A stretch of DNA of 64,000 bases, taken from positions 1 through 64,000 of the forward strand of contig NZ_JACBZU010000001.1 in NCBI RefSeq assembly GCF_013407935.1, given 5' to 3'. The notes beneath the pieces are model-generated. The model ran no database searches and was not told the DNA's origin. It saw nothing but the letters and a program-made list of their open reading frames with translations. This document shows, in pieces, positions 24,988-33,542 of the stretch. The position numbers and the translations under genes are program-made. Numbering within the stretch: position 1 is the stretch's first letter; every line of letters begins with the position of its first letter. The stretch comes from Allomuricauda sp. ARW1Y1. GTDB taxonomy: Bacteria > Bacteroidota > Bacteroidia > Flavobacteriales > Flavobacteriaceae.

Positions 24988-26592
24988 ATGAGCACGTACA
25001 ACAAAAGCATGGCACTAACGGGGGAACCACCAAAAAGTTTGAGCCTGAATCAAAAAATGGCTGTTTTTCTGGGCACTTCGGGATTGGGGATTTTACTGTT
25101 GGCCGTTTTCAATGTAAGCTTTCCAAACAAGACCCTTTGGCTCACCTTGTCGCTTCTGGCCATCACCATCGGGATTATCTGGTTCTCTTGGGATGCCTAT
25201 TCCAAAAAACTTCCTGGTATTAAAAACGACGGGGTCTGGTTCAAATCCATTTCCAGTCGTGGTCTATGGGGGTGGATTGCTGGCTTGGCATTGACAGGCT
25301 TTTATATCGTACTCTATTTTTATCCCGAATATCTTGGCTTGGTAAGCGATGGCGAAAACAAGGGTGTCATCGCCCTTTTTGACCCACTAAGCCAATTGTT
25401 GAGCGGCAATCCGGCCAGTCAGTGGTTTGTGTATGGGACCCTTTACACCGTGGCCATTTTGGCCTTTGGCATTAAGTTCCTTTGGAAATACCGCCATAAC
25501 CGGTATGAAAGGCTGCGTACTATTAGCGTGATGTTCTTTCAAACCGCCTTTGCATTCATCATCCCAGAATTGATGGCACGTTTGAACGGGGACAAGATTC
25601 TGAACGGAGGAAGCCTACCTTATTACGACTTAAAAAATATTTGGCCACTGAACTATTACAATTTTGAAGGATATCGTATCAAAATGTTTTTGAGCTCTGG
25701 CGAAATCGGTTTTGCACTATTGATTTTTGGTATTCTTTCCATTTTTGTGATTACCCCTATCCTAACCTACAAATATGGAAAAAGATGGTACTGCTCGTGG
25801 GTCTGCGGTTGCGGGGGATTGGCCGAAACAGCTGGCGATTCCTTTAGGCAGTTGAGCGACAAATCCACCTTTGCATGGAAAGTAGAGCGATGGGTGGTGC
25901 ACAGCGTCGTGGTTTTTGTAACCTTGATGACCACCGCCGTTATCTACTCCTATTTGGGAACGGACACCAGCAAATATTGGTTGACCAAAAGTACTTTTTT
26001 GATTGGCGTAGCTGTGTTGCTGACCTTGGTTTTCGGTTGGGCCATGATTTTTAAACGGGACCAACTTCAAAAAGATGCCCAATATGGGGCTATCGGTTAC
26101 TTCGTGATTATCTTGGCATTGATCGGGTTCCACTTTTTCAGTGGTGACGGGGAAGTATTTTTGTTCAAATCAGGTACCCTACGTAAATCCTACTCTTTTT
26201 TGATCGGCAGTATTTTCTCTGGTGTTATCGGAACGGGTTTTTATCCCATTTTTGGCAGTAGGGTTTGGTGCAGGTTTGGATGTCCCATGGCAGCCATTTT
26301 GGGCTTTCAGCAAAGGTTGTTTTCCCGGTTTAGGATTACTACCAATGGCGGTCAGTGCATCTCCTGTGGCAACTGTTCGGTGTACTGCGAAATGGGAATC
26401 GATGTGCGGGCCTATGCCCAAAAAGGGGAGAACATCGTCCGATCAAGCTGTGTGGGATGCGGAATCTGTTCGGCAGTTTGTCCACGTGGCGTGCTTAAAT
26501 TGGAGAATGGTCCATTGGAGGGAAGAATCGACAGCAATCAGGTGTTGTTGGGCAACGATGTAGACCTCATGACCTTGGTAAACAAAAAGTAA
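24988..26592 (+). CDS. Polytopic membrane protein with 4Fe-4S clusters (NosR/NapH-like)
   Basis: The 534-residue protein has several membrane helices in the first 400 residues, the motif CSWVCGCGG after the first group, CRFGCPM later, and two ferredoxin-type 4Fe-4S motifs at the end (CISCGNCSVYC and CVGCGICSAVCP). This layout resembles the NosR/NapH/RdxA type membrane electron-transfer proteins, which pass electrons between quinol and periplasmic or cytoplasmic partners. It forms an operon-like pair with the upstream flavoprotein (9 bp gap). No terminal reductase (nitrous oxide, nitrate) is nearby; instead three glycosyltransferase genes follow 91 bp later after a new promoter. Confidence 0.85.
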   Translation: MSTYNKSMALTGEPPKSLSLNQKMAVFLGTSGLGILLLAVFNVSFPNKTLWLTLSLLAITIGIIWFSWDAYSKKLPGIKNDGVWFKSISSRGLWGWIAGLALTGFYIVLYFYPEYLGLVSDGENKGVIALFDPLSQLLSGNPASQWFVYGTLYTVAILAFGIKFLWKYRHNRYERLRTISVMFFQTAFAFIIPELMARLNGDKILNGGSLPYYDLKNIWPLNYYNFEGYRIKMFLSSGEIGFALLIFGILSIFVITPILTYKYGKRWYCSWVCGCGGLAETAGDSFRQLSDKSTFAWKVERWVVHSVVVFVTLMTTAVIYSYLGTDTSKYWLTKSTFLIGVAVLLTLVFGWAMIFKRDQLQKDAQYGAIGYFVIILALIGFHFFSGDGEVFLFKSGTLRKSYSFLIGSIFSGVIGTGFYPIFGSRVWCRFGCPMAAILGFQQRLFSRFRITTNGGQCISCGNCSVYCEMGIDVRAYAQKGENIVRSSCVGCGICSAVCPRGVLKLENGPLEGRIDSNQVLLGNDVDLMTLVNKK

Positions 26593-26640
26593 GATTACTT
26601 TCTTTTTCAAAGTTTCGCATCAGTTATCCATGGAAAATTT

Positions 26641-26648
26641 TAGTTTTG
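26641..26648 (+). promoter_or_regulatory. Bacteroidota -7 promoter element (TAGTTTTG)
   Basis: An exact TAnnTTTG lies 35 bp before the start of the first glycosyltransferase gene. A TTTC at 26613 could serve as a weak -33 element. This suggests that the glycosyltransferases have a promoter separate from the flavoprotein pair. Confidence 0.45.
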
Positions 26649-26683
26649 GCAACTGCTAACACTAACTAAATTGTTTCCAGCCA

Positions 26684-27373
26684 ATGGCGGATATCAAAGT
26701 CATTATCCCAGCAATCAACGAAGGAGATTCCATTGGTTTGGTCGTCTCGGAAATCCCTGACCACGTATCGGAAATCGTGGTGGTTGACAATGGTTCCGAA
26801 GACGATACCATGGCAAATGCCAAAAAAGCTGGAGCAACGGTGATCACCGAAAGCCGCAAGGGCTATGGCTTTGCCTGTTTAAAAGGATTAAATTATATCT
26901 CCGAACAATCCAAAACACCCGACATTATCGTATTTATCGACGGAGACTATTCAGATTACCCAGCGGAATTGGATAAGATTGTCGCCCCAATTTTGGAAAA
27001 TGACATCGATTTTGTGGTCGGGGCGCGAAAAAAATCACTTCGCGAACCGGGTTCCATGACTCCACAACAGGTTTTTGGGAACCAATTGGCCACATTTTTA
27101 ATGCGTTTGTTTTTTAGGTCAAAATTTACGGATTTAGGACCTTTTAGGGCGATAAAGTACGAAAAGCTCAAAGAATTGAACATGCAGGACACCACTTATG
27201 GATGGACAGTGGAAATGCAGTTAAAAATTTTAAGAAAAAAAATGTCATATATCGAAGTACCAGTGCGTTACAAACGAAGAATTGGCGTATCAAAAGTTTC
27301 TGGTACGGTAAAAGGTACTATATTTGCTGGCATAAAAATTTTGGGTTGGATCTTTAAATACAGTTTAAAATAA
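26684..27373 (+). CDS. Family 2 glycosyltransferase (DPM1-like)
   Basis: The 229-residue enzyme is a GT-A type transferase: IIPAINEGDSIG at the start, VDNGSEDDT, and FIDGDYSDYP carrying the metal-binding DxD-type acidic group. There are no clear membrane helices, so it works in the cytosol near the membrane. Similar short GT2 enzymes make polyprenyl-phosphate-linked hexoses (DPM1/DolP-mannose type). The next gene starts exactly where this one ends (1-bp overlap), followed by a GT-C type protein that would use a polyprenyl-phosphate sugar, so a coupled role is likely. Confidence 0.85.
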   Translation: MADIKVIIPAINEGDSIGLVVSEIPDHVSEIVVVDNGSEDDTMANAKKAGATVITESRKGYGFACLKGLNYISEQSKTPDIIVFIDGDYSDYPAELDKIVAPILENDIDFVVGARKKSLREPGSMTPQQVFGNQLATFLMRLFFRSKFTDLGPFRAIKYEKLKELNMQDTTYGWTVEMQLKILRKKMSYIEVPVRYKRRIGVSKVSGTVKGTIFAGIKILGWIFKYSLK

Positions 27374-28857
27374 TGGGACTCGCTATTACTTACATCATCA
27401 TTGCTATTTATAGTACGGCCTTACTTTTGATTTTCTTCTACAGTCTTGCCCAGTTGAATCTTTTGATCAACTATCTCGGCTATAAAAAGCGAAACGAGGA
27501 AGCCCCAAAATTCAACCTTCTCGACCCCAAGGAAATTCCATTCGTTACCATTCAGCTTCCTATTTACAACGAGGAATATGTAATGGAGCGTTTGTTGGAC
27601 AACATCGCCAAAATAGAATACCCTAAAAGTAAACTGGAAATCCAGGTCTTGGACGACTCTACCGATGATTCTGTGGCCGAAACCGCCCGAAGGGTACAAG
27701 AGCTTCAGGAAACTGGTCTCGACATACAGCATATCCGCCGCGAAAACAGAAAAGGTTTTAAGGCCGGTGCACTTAAGGAAGGATTGGAAATCGCAAAAGG
27801 TGATTTTATCGCCATTTTTGATGCCGACTTTCTCCCAGAATCCGATTGGTTGAAAAAAACTGTTCCTTACTTTAAAGATGAGGAAATCGGTGTGGTTCAG
27901 ACCCGCTGGGGGCACATCAACAGAGACTACTCTACCCTAACCCGTATCCAAGCCTTTGCTTTGGATGCCCACTTTACCTTGGAGCAGGTAGGACGAAATT
28001 CCAAAGGACACTTTATCAACTTTAACGGTACTGCTGGTATTTGGAGAAAACAATGTATCCTCGATGCCGGAAACTGGGAAGGCGATACCTTGACCGAAGA
28101 TTTGGATTTGAGCTACCGTGCACAGTTGAAAAACTGGAAGTTTAAATATTTGGAAGATGTGGAAACACCCGCAGAGCTTCCAGTTGTGATCAGTGCCGCC
28201 CGTTCCCAGCAGTTCCGTTGGAACAAAGGAGGGGCCGAAAACTTTAGAAAAACGGTGCTAAGCGTTATCACAGCTAAAAACATCCCGTTCAAAACCAAGT
28301 TCCATGGCGTAATGCACTTGTTGAACAGCTCCATGTTCCTTTGTGTTTTTATTGTGGCGCTTTTGAGCATTCCCATGCTGTACATCAAAAACACCTATGG
28401 TCATTTGGGTTGGGTGTTTGAGGTAACCAGCTTCTTTATTTTGAGCACCATCATCCTATTTGTGTGTTATTGGTTCACCTACAAGAGTATACAGGGTAGT
28501 AGTTTTGACAACTTTGTGGATTACATCAAACTCTTTTTTACGTTCTTCTCTGTTGCATTGGGTTTCTCTTTGCACAACACCGTAGCGGTTCTAGAGGGGC
28601 ATTTGGGGAAACGAAGTGAATTTGTGAGAACTCCTAAATTCAATATCAACAACCTAACCGATACCTGGAAGGGCAACAAATATTTGACCAACAAATTGTC
28701 GCCCAATATGATTTTGGAGTTTGCTTTGATGATCTATTTCCTTTTTGGAATGTACAGTGCCATACCGTTGAACGACTACGGATTGTTCCCTTTCCACCTC
28801 ATGTTGTTCCTAGGATTTGGATTCGTGTTCTTTAAATCCTTGACGTCCAAGGCATAA
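27373..28857 (+). CDS. Cellulose-synthase-like processive glycosyltransferase
   Basis: The 494-residue protein has an N-terminal membrane helix, a cytosolic GT2 domain (IQLPIYNEEYVME, VLDDSTDD, IFDADF, TLTEDLDLSYR and the QQFRW motif of processive synthases), and four or five C-terminal membrane helices. It belongs with the CslA/glucomannan-synthase-like group of bacterial enzymes and may polymerise beta-linked mannose or glucose at the inner membrane. It is translationally coupled with its upstream and downstream glycosyltransferase genes. The true sugar is unknown. Confidence 0.88.
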   Translation: MGLAITYIIIAIYSTALLLIFFYSLAQLNLLINYLGYKKRNEEAPKFNLLDPKEIPFVTIQLPIYNEEYVMERLLDNIAKIEYPKSKLEIQVLDDSTDDSVAETARRVQELQETGLDIQHIRRENRKGFKAGALKEGLEIAKGDFIAIFDADFLPESDWLKKTVPYFKDEEIGVVQTRWGHINRDYSTLTRIQAFALDAHFTLEQVGRNSKGHFINFNGTAGIWRKQCILDAGNWEGDTLTEDLDLSYRAQLKNWKFKYLEDVETPAELPVVISAARSQQFRWNKGGAENFRKTVLSVITAKNIPFKTKFHGVMHLLNSSMFLCVFIVALLSIPMLYIKNTYGHLGWVFEVTSFFILSTIILFVCYWFTYKSIQGSSFDNFVDYIKLFFTFFSVALGFSLHNTVAVLEGHLGKRSEFVRTPKFNINNLTDTWKGNKYLTNKLSPNMILEFALMIYFLFGMYSAIPLNDYGLFPFHLMLFLGFGFVFFKSLTSKA

Positions 28858-28866
28858 TCCTGCACC

Positions 28867-30219
28867 ATGCAAGCTTATTGGCGACTGCATAGATATCCGA
28901 TACTATTTGCCGTCGCCTGTATTTTATTTTACTGGAGCTTTGCTTACCAGCTGGTACGCACCGATTTTGTGAAGCTCTTTATGCTCTTCGGGGCACTTTT
29001 TTACCTCACCTACAAAATCATCCAGTTCGAAAAATGGAACTTTAAGTTCCTTTTGATTATCGGTATACTTTTTCGGTTGGTGTTTTTGATGGCCGAACCG
29101 AACCTTTCACAGGATTTCTACCGGTTCCTCTGGGATGGGGAACTGATTAAAAACGGCATCAACCCCTATTTGTACACCCCCGACCAAATTATGGAACAAG
29201 GTCATGTCACCTTTGCCAACATGAAAGAGTTGCGCGAAGGGATGACCGACCTCAACGCAAGGCACTACAGCAATTACCCACCTGTCAACCAAGTACTGTT
29301 CGCATTGGCATCGGTTTTGGGTGGTGGAAGCATTTTGGGGTCAACCATTGCCATGCGGTCGATAATAATACTTGCTGACCTGGGCGCACTTTATTTCGGC
29401 AGAAAGCTATTGCAACTACTGAACAAGGCCAATAACTTGGCGTTTTGGTACTTTTTGAATCCCTTGGTCATCATTGAATTGACCGGAAATCTGCATTTTG
29501 AAGGCGTCATGCTGTTCTTCTTTGTGTGGGCGCTTTACCTTATATCCATCAACAAATGGTTATGGGCAACCCCTGTTTATGCCATTTCCATTATGGTCAA
29601 ACTAATGCCGCTGTTGTTATTGTCAATATTTATCAAATACTTCGGATTCAAAAAAAGTATCGCCTTTTACACCTTAGTCCTTTTAGGATGTACTGCATTG
29701 TTGTTTCCGTTTTACTCCTCTGTATTTATTGATAATTATTCCGAAACCGTTGGGCTTTGGTTCAGTAACTTCGAGTTCAATGCCAGCATATACAATGTGG
29801 TCAAAAAAATAGGAGTCACCTATTTTGAAGCCAAACCTTGGGAACTCATCGATGCTTATGGCTCTTTCATTCAAAAAGTGGTCGTTGTTATCGTATTGTT
29901 GCTCGCTTTCCTTCGGAAGAATCAAAAAATGGAAAGCCTCATTACCTCAATGTTATTTGCCTTGGCCTGCTATTATTTTCTATCCACCACCGTACACCCT
30001 TGGTATGTGGTGTTCCTGTTGGGCTTCTCTATTTTCACTGATTATCGATTCCCCCTGCTCTGGTCCTTTACCATAATTCTGAGTTATTACACCTACTCCA
30101 ACCCAAACTATACCGAAAATTTAGGGTTGCTGGCGATTGAATACCTATTGGTAATCGGCTTCTTTATTTACGAAATGATAGGTAGTCGGCCTAAAAAGTT
30201 ATATTTCTTTAAAAAATAA
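28867..30219 (+). CDS. GT-C membrane mannosyltransferase-like protein
   Basis: The 450-residue product has about eleven hydrophobic segments and the early LSQDFYRFLWDGELI segment, where the acidic residues resemble the catalytic Asp loop of GT-C enzymes (GT87/MptA-type mannosyltransferases). Such enzymes use polyprenyl-phosphate sugars at the outer face of the inner membrane. It is 9 bp downstream of the cellulose-synthase-like gene, ending the operon; the DPM1-like product of the first gene would supply its donor. The arg leader transcript begins about 40 bp later. The acceptor glycan is not identified. Confidence 0.78.
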   Translation: MQAYWRLHRYPILFAVACILFYWSFAYQLVRTDFVKLFMLFGALFYLTYKIIQFEKWNFKFLLIIGILFRLVFLMAEPNLSQDFYRFLWDGELIKNGINPYLYTPDQIMEQGHVTFANMKELREGMTDLNARHYSNYPPVNQVLFALASVLGGGSILGSTIAMRSIIILADLGALYFGRKLLQLLNKANNLAFWYFLNPLVIIELTGNLHFEGVMLFFFVWALYLISINKWLWATPVYAISIMVKLMPLLLLSIFIKYFGFKKSIAFYTLVLLGCTALLFPFYSSVFIDNYSETVGLWFSNFEFNASIYNVVKKIGVTYFEAKPWELIDAYGSFIQKVVVVIVLLLAFLRKNQKMESLITSMLFALACYYFLSTTVHPWYVVFLLGFSIFTDYRFPLLWSFTIILSYYTYSNPNYTENLGLLAIEYLLVIGFFIYEMIGSRPKKLYFFKK

Positions 30220-30265
30220 CATCAATTCTAGCACAGTTCGAATTAATTTGTACTTTAGTCCCGTA

Positions 30266-30349
30266 ATGAAAGGACAAGAGTACATATTAACTTCGTTGAG
30301 CATCGCTGCTCCCATTAGTCCATTTACACCCCGCCGTCGTCGCCCGTAA
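30266..30349 (+). CDS. Candidate arginine leader peptide (27 codons)
   Basis: ATG at 30266 opens a short frame that ends PFTPRRRRP-stop, with four consecutive Arg codons (CGC CGT CGT CGC) and a fifth downstream structure starting at once after the stop. It lies 90 bp upstream of the first gene of a ten-gene arginine biosynthesis locus. Short ORFs with runs of the codon for the pathway's end product are the hallmark of ribosome-mediated attenuation (as in his, trp, leu, thr operons). Here slow decoding of Arg codons would signal Arg shortage. A near-consensus -7 element TACTTTAG lies at 30251. No other function is obvious for this frame. Confidence 0.7.
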   Translation: MKGQEYILTSLSIAAPISPFTPRRRRP

Positions 30350-30413
30350 GGGTGAATCATATCTATTGGAAATAGGTGAGTCCATTTCCGCACAACTTCC
30401 AAAATTCTTTTTT
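30350..30413 (+). promoter_or_regulatory. Putative attenuator region between leader peptide and arg genes
   Basis: Directly after the leader stop there are competing pairings: CACCC (30327-30331) with GGGTG (30350-30354) encloses the Arg codons; GGAAAT-a-GG with CC-ATTTCC (30368-30389) makes an 8-bp stem; and TTGGAA (30366-30371) with TTCCAA (30397-30402) makes an alternative, followed closely by TTTTTT at 30408-30413. The alternatives are mutually exclusive, as expected for an attenuator, but no GC-rich terminator is evident, so the mechanism is unproven. Confidence 0.4.
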
Positions 30414-30439
30414 CAATTTTTACAGATCAATCGCTTGCA

Positions 30440-31054
30440 ATGGAAATTATTGTTGCTAACGAATCACATTTTAAATACGCACAAATCATTAGTGATACCA
30501 TTACCGAATCCGCCAAGGTTCGCGGAACGGGTATCGCCAGACGTACGCCCGAGTACATCATAAAGCGTTTGCAGAACGGAAATGCCATCATTGCTTTGGA
30601 CGGGGATAAATTTGCTGGCTTTTGCTATATCGAAGTCTGGGGAAATAAAGACTTTGTGGCCAACTCCGGTTTGATCGTTCATCCCGATTATAGAAATCAA
30701 GGGCTTGCCAAGCAGATTAAAAAAGCCGTTTTTGACCTATCACGGAAAAAATTCCCCGATGCCAAAATTTTTGGTATTACCACCGGACTGGCCGTGATGA
30801 AAATGAACTACGAGCTAGGCTACAAACCTGTAACCTTTTCCGAACTTACGGATGATCCCGAATTCTGGAAGGGGTGCCAAACCTGTAAGAACTTTGATAT
30901 TTTGACCCGTACCGAAAAGAAAATGTGCCTCTGCACAGGCATGTTGTACGACCCCGCATCAAAAAAGCAAGAACCTGAAAAAATCAATAAAAAAGCGTTC
31001 CAACGACTAAAAAGCATCAAGGAACACCTCTTTTTAAAAAAGAAAGATAATTAA
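30440..31054 (+). CDS. GNAT acyltransferase, first gene of the arg locus (likely N-acylglutamate synthase)
   Basis: The 204-residue protein has the GNAT fold: the coenzyme A binding loop is VHPDYRNQGLAKQIKK (about residues 77-92), followed by a strand-helix pair GITTGLAVMKMNYELGY. The C-terminal third has a Cys cluster (GCQTC ... CLC) that may bind zinc and is unusual for the family. In Bacteroidota arginine loci, the first step (acetyl- or succinyl-transfer to glutamate) needs such an enzyme, and no classical ArgA or ArgJ is present, so this gene is the natural candidate. The argG gene follows 121 bp later, the gap being filled by a dispersed repeat. Confidence 0.75.
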   Translation: MEIIVANESHFKYAQIISDTITESAKVRGTGIARRTPEYIIKRLQNGNAIIALDGDKFAGFCYIEVWGNKDFVANSGLIVHPDYRNQGLAKQIKKAVFDLSRKKFPDAKIFGITTGLAVMKMNYELGYKPVTFSELTDDPEFWKGCQTCKNFDILTRTEKKMCLCTGMLYDPASKKQEPEKINKKAFQRLKSIKEHLFLKKKDN

Positions 31055-31069
31055 ACTGTCTGTTCGATC

Positions 31070-31165
31070 TAACATGCAGAACCTGAGTTGAGTGAGGGGT
31101 CGAACCATCAAGAATATAAGAACTAAGACATAAAATGGATTCCTGCCTTCGCAGGAATGACAAAC
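31070..31165. repeat. Dispersed hairpin repeat in arg locus (copy 1)
   Basis: Between the GNAT gene and argG the non-coding DNA contains GTTGAGTGAGGGGTCGAA-type sequence and a perfect stem ATTCCTGC-cttc-GCAGGAAT (31139-31158). The same hairpin, with small changes, recurs at 39199-39218. It belongs to the class of short intergenic repeats spread over flavobacterial genomes. Confidence 0.65.
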
Positions 31166-31175
31166 TAAAAGAACA

Positions 31176-32363
31176 ATGGAAAAATTAGTTTTAGCCTACA
31201 GTGGCGGATTGGACACTTCATACTGTGCCAAGTACCTATCGCAAGAAGAAGGCTTTGAAGTACATGCCGTAAGTGTGAACACTGGAGGTTTCAGTGAAGC
31301 AGAAATTAAGGAAATCGAAGAAAAGGCCCTGGCTTTGGGAGCAACCAGCTACACTTCCATAGATGCCGTTACCACGTTCTACGAAAAAGTGGTCAAATAT
31401 CTCATCTTCGGCAACGTGCTCCGAAACAATACCTATCCCCTTTCCGTGAGTGCGGAACGTATCGTACAGGCCATAGAAATTGTAAACCATGCCAAAAAGC
31501 TGGGTGCCAAATACATTGCCCATGGCAGTACCGGTGCAGGCAATGACCAAGTTAGATTTGATATGATCTTTCAAATCTTGGCGCCGGAAATCAAGATCAT
31601 TACCCCGATCAGGGACAAAAAATTGGCACGAGAGGAAGAAATCAATTACCTACAACAAAATGGTATCGACTACTCTTGGGAAAAGGCCAAGTACTCTGTG
31701 AACCGAGGTTTGTGGGGGACATCCGTTGGAGGCGATGAAACCCTTACCTCCCACTTATCCCTGCCCGAAAGTGCCTATCCGAGCCAATTGGAAAAGGAAC
31801 TTCCAAAAGGATTAAAACTGACCTTTAAAAAAGGGGAGTTGGTAGCCTTGGATGGGGAGGAAGACACTCCTGTGGCCAATATCGAGAAATTGTCTGCCAT
31901 CGCCTCCAAATACGCCATTGGCAGGGACATCCACGTGGGCGACACCATTATTGGGATCAAAGGAAGGGTCGGGTTTGAAGCAGCCGCTCCATTGATCATC
32001 ATTAAAGCGCACCATCTATTGGAAAAACACACTTTGAGTAAATGGCAGCAATACCAGAAAGAACAAATGGGCAACTTTTATGGAATGCTATTGCACGAAG
32101 GAAATTACTTGGACGAGGTAATGCGAAACATCGAAGCTTTTTTAACCGACACCCAGAAACACGTTTCGGGAGATGTTTTCGTGACCTTGCATCCCTATCG
32201 ATTTGAGTTGAACGGCATCACTTCCCCCCACGATTTGATGAACGCTTCCTTTGGAAGCTATGGTGAAATGAACAAGGGCTGGACCGCCGACGATGCCAAG
32301 GGCTTCATCAAAATTTTGTCCAACTCCGGGAAAATTGCAAACCACGTAAACAATGAAATTTAA
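31176..32363 (+). CDS. argG: Argininosuccinate synthase
   Basis: The 395-residue enzyme begins with the ATP pyrophosphatase P-loop AYSGGLDTSYC and contains AHGSTGAGNDQVRF, typical of ArgG. It joins citrulline and aspartate with ATP to argininosuccinate in the cytosol, the step before ArgH. Length is normal. In this locus argG comes before the genes for ornithine synthesis, an order I recall from other Flavobacteriaceae. It is separated from argC by a repeat-filled 114-bp gap. Confidence 0.95.
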   Translation: MEKLVLAYSGGLDTSYCAKYLSQEEGFEVHAVSVNTGGFSEAEIKEIEEKALALGATSYTSIDAVTTFYEKVVKYLIFGNVLRNNTYPLSVSAERIVQAIEIVNHAKKLGAKYIAHGSTGAGNDQVRFDMIFQILAPEIKIITPIRDKKLAREEEINYLQQNGIDYSWEKAKYSVNRGLWGTSVGGDETLTSHLSLPESAYPSQLEKELPKGLKLTFKKGELVALDGEEDTPVANIEKLSAIASKYAIGRDIHVGDTIIGIKGRVGFEAAAPLIIIKAHHLLEKHTLSKWQQYQKEQMGNFYGMLLHEGNYLDEVMRNIEAFLTDTQKHVSGDVFVTLHPYRFELNGITSPHDLMNASFGSYGEMNKGWTADDAKGFIKILSNSGKIANHVNNEI

Positions 32364-32366
32364 AAA

Positions 32367-32455
32367 CCGTCACCCTGAACTTGATTCAGGGTCTCATTGG
32401 CGTGAGATGCTGAAATAAACCCGCCTACCGAAAGGCAGGCTCAGCATGACGATGA
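32367..32455. repeat. Dispersed hairpin repeat in arg locus (copy 2)
   Basis: The gap between argG and argC holds a stem CCCTGAA-cttga-TTCAGGG (32373-32391), a longer pairing ATGCTGA with TCAGCAT (32407-32447) and an inner GCCT/AGGC stem. The start GTCACCCTGAACTTGATTC is the hallmark of a repeat family common in Bacteroidota intergenic DNA. Confidence 0.7.
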
Positions 32456-32477
32456 CGATAAATAATTCTCCATCGAT

Positions 32478-33464
32478 ATGAGAAAAAAAAATATAACAGC
32501 AGGAATCATCGGAGGGTCTGGCTATACAGGAGGAGAGCTCATTAGACTTTTACTCAACCATCCTGAGGCAGAAATCGACTTTGTGTACAGCACCACCCGA
32601 GCGGGCAAATCGATTACTTCGGCCCATCAAGATTTGCTGGGGCAAACGGAATTGAAGTTTTCAGGAGAAATAAATCCAGAAGTTGATGTCGTTTTTCTTT
32701 GTTTGGGACATGGCAACTCAACTTCATTTTTGAACGAGAACAAATTTTCGGCATCAACAAAAATCATCGACCTCAGCAATGATTTTAGATTGCAGGGAGA
32801 TTCCATGTTCAATGGGCAACGGTTCATTTACGGACTTCCCGAATTGAACAAGTCCGCGATCCAAGCTGCAGAAGCCATTGCCAATCCCGGTTGTTTTGCC
32901 ACCGCTATCCAATTGGCCCTATTGCCTTTGGCAAAAGCAGGTTTGTTGGGCAATGATGTCCATATCAACGCCGTTACGGGCAGCACCGGCGCAGGAGTCG
33001 GGCTTTCGGACACTTCCCATTTTAGCTGGAGGAACAATAACGTATCGTGGTACAAACCATTTACGCACCAACATTTGGGAGAAATTGGAGAAAGCTTGAA
33101 TTCCTTCGGGAAGTCTGTGGGCAAATTGATGTTCTTACCGAATCGCGGCAACTTCACCCGAGGGATTTTGGCCACTGCCTATACCCATTTTGATGGGACC
33201 TTGGAGGAAGCAAAACAATTGTACAGCGATTTTTATAAGGATGCTGCTTTTACACATCTATCGGATGAAGAATTGCATTTGAAGCAAGTCGTGAACACCA
33301 ACCAGTGCCACATCCATTTGCATAAACACGATGACTTGCTTTTGGTGACATCGGCCATCGACAATTTATTGAAGGGAGCATCGGGACAAGCAGTACAAAA
33401 CATGAATTTGATGTTCGGATTTCCTGAGACAACAGGCCTGTTGTTAAAGGCAGGAGTATTTTAG
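32478..33464 (+). CDS. argC: N-acetyl-gamma-glutamyl-phosphate reductase
   Basis: The 328-residue protein shows the NADP-binding GIIGGSGYTGGELIRLL start and the catalytic Cys in ANPGCFAT (about residue 139). It reduces N-acyl-glutamyl phosphate to the semialdehyde, the third step of the pathway. The middle segment TGSTGAG and the later NQCHIHLHKH are as expected. Length matches the family. Whether the acyl group is acetyl or succinyl cannot be read from this enzyme alone. It is followed by proC after a repeat-filled 78-bp gap. Confidence 0.95.
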   Translation: MRKKNITAGIIGGSGYTGGELIRLLLNHPEAEIDFVYSTTRAGKSITSAHQDLLGQTELKFSGEINPEVDVVFLCLGHGNSTSFLNENKFSASTKIIDLSNDFRLQGDSMFNGQRFIYGLPELNKSAIQAAEAIANPGCFATAIQLALLPLAKAGLLGNDVHINAVTGSTGAGVGLSDTSHFSWRNNNVSWYKPFTHQHLGEIGESLNSFGKSVGKLMFLPNRGNFTRGILATAYTHFDGTLEEAKQLYSDFYKDAAFTHLSDEELHLKQVVNTNQCHIHLHKHDDLLLVTSAIDNLLKGASGQAVQNMNLMFGFPETTGLLLKAGVF

Positions 33465-33469
33465 TATGG

Positions 33470-33526
33470 GTGCCCTGAGCGTAGTCGAAGGGCACAATCA
33501 AATCAGATTTCCGTCTACACGGAAAT
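33470..33526. repeat. Dispersed hairpin repeat in arg locus (copy 3)
   Basis: GTGCCC at 33470 pairs with GGGCAC ending at 33495 around the core TGAGCGTAGTCGAA, and a second perfect stem ATTTCCGT-ctac-ACGGAAAT lies at 33507-33526. The core recurs as TGAGCGAAGTCGAA at 39160. Confidence 0.7.
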
Positions 33527-33542
33527 GATAAAAAAGTGAATC

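Noticed and set aside
31070-31165. tRNA-like TCGAA segment
   Set aside because: No cloverleaf, anticodon arm or CCA end could be drawn; it belongs to the repeat.
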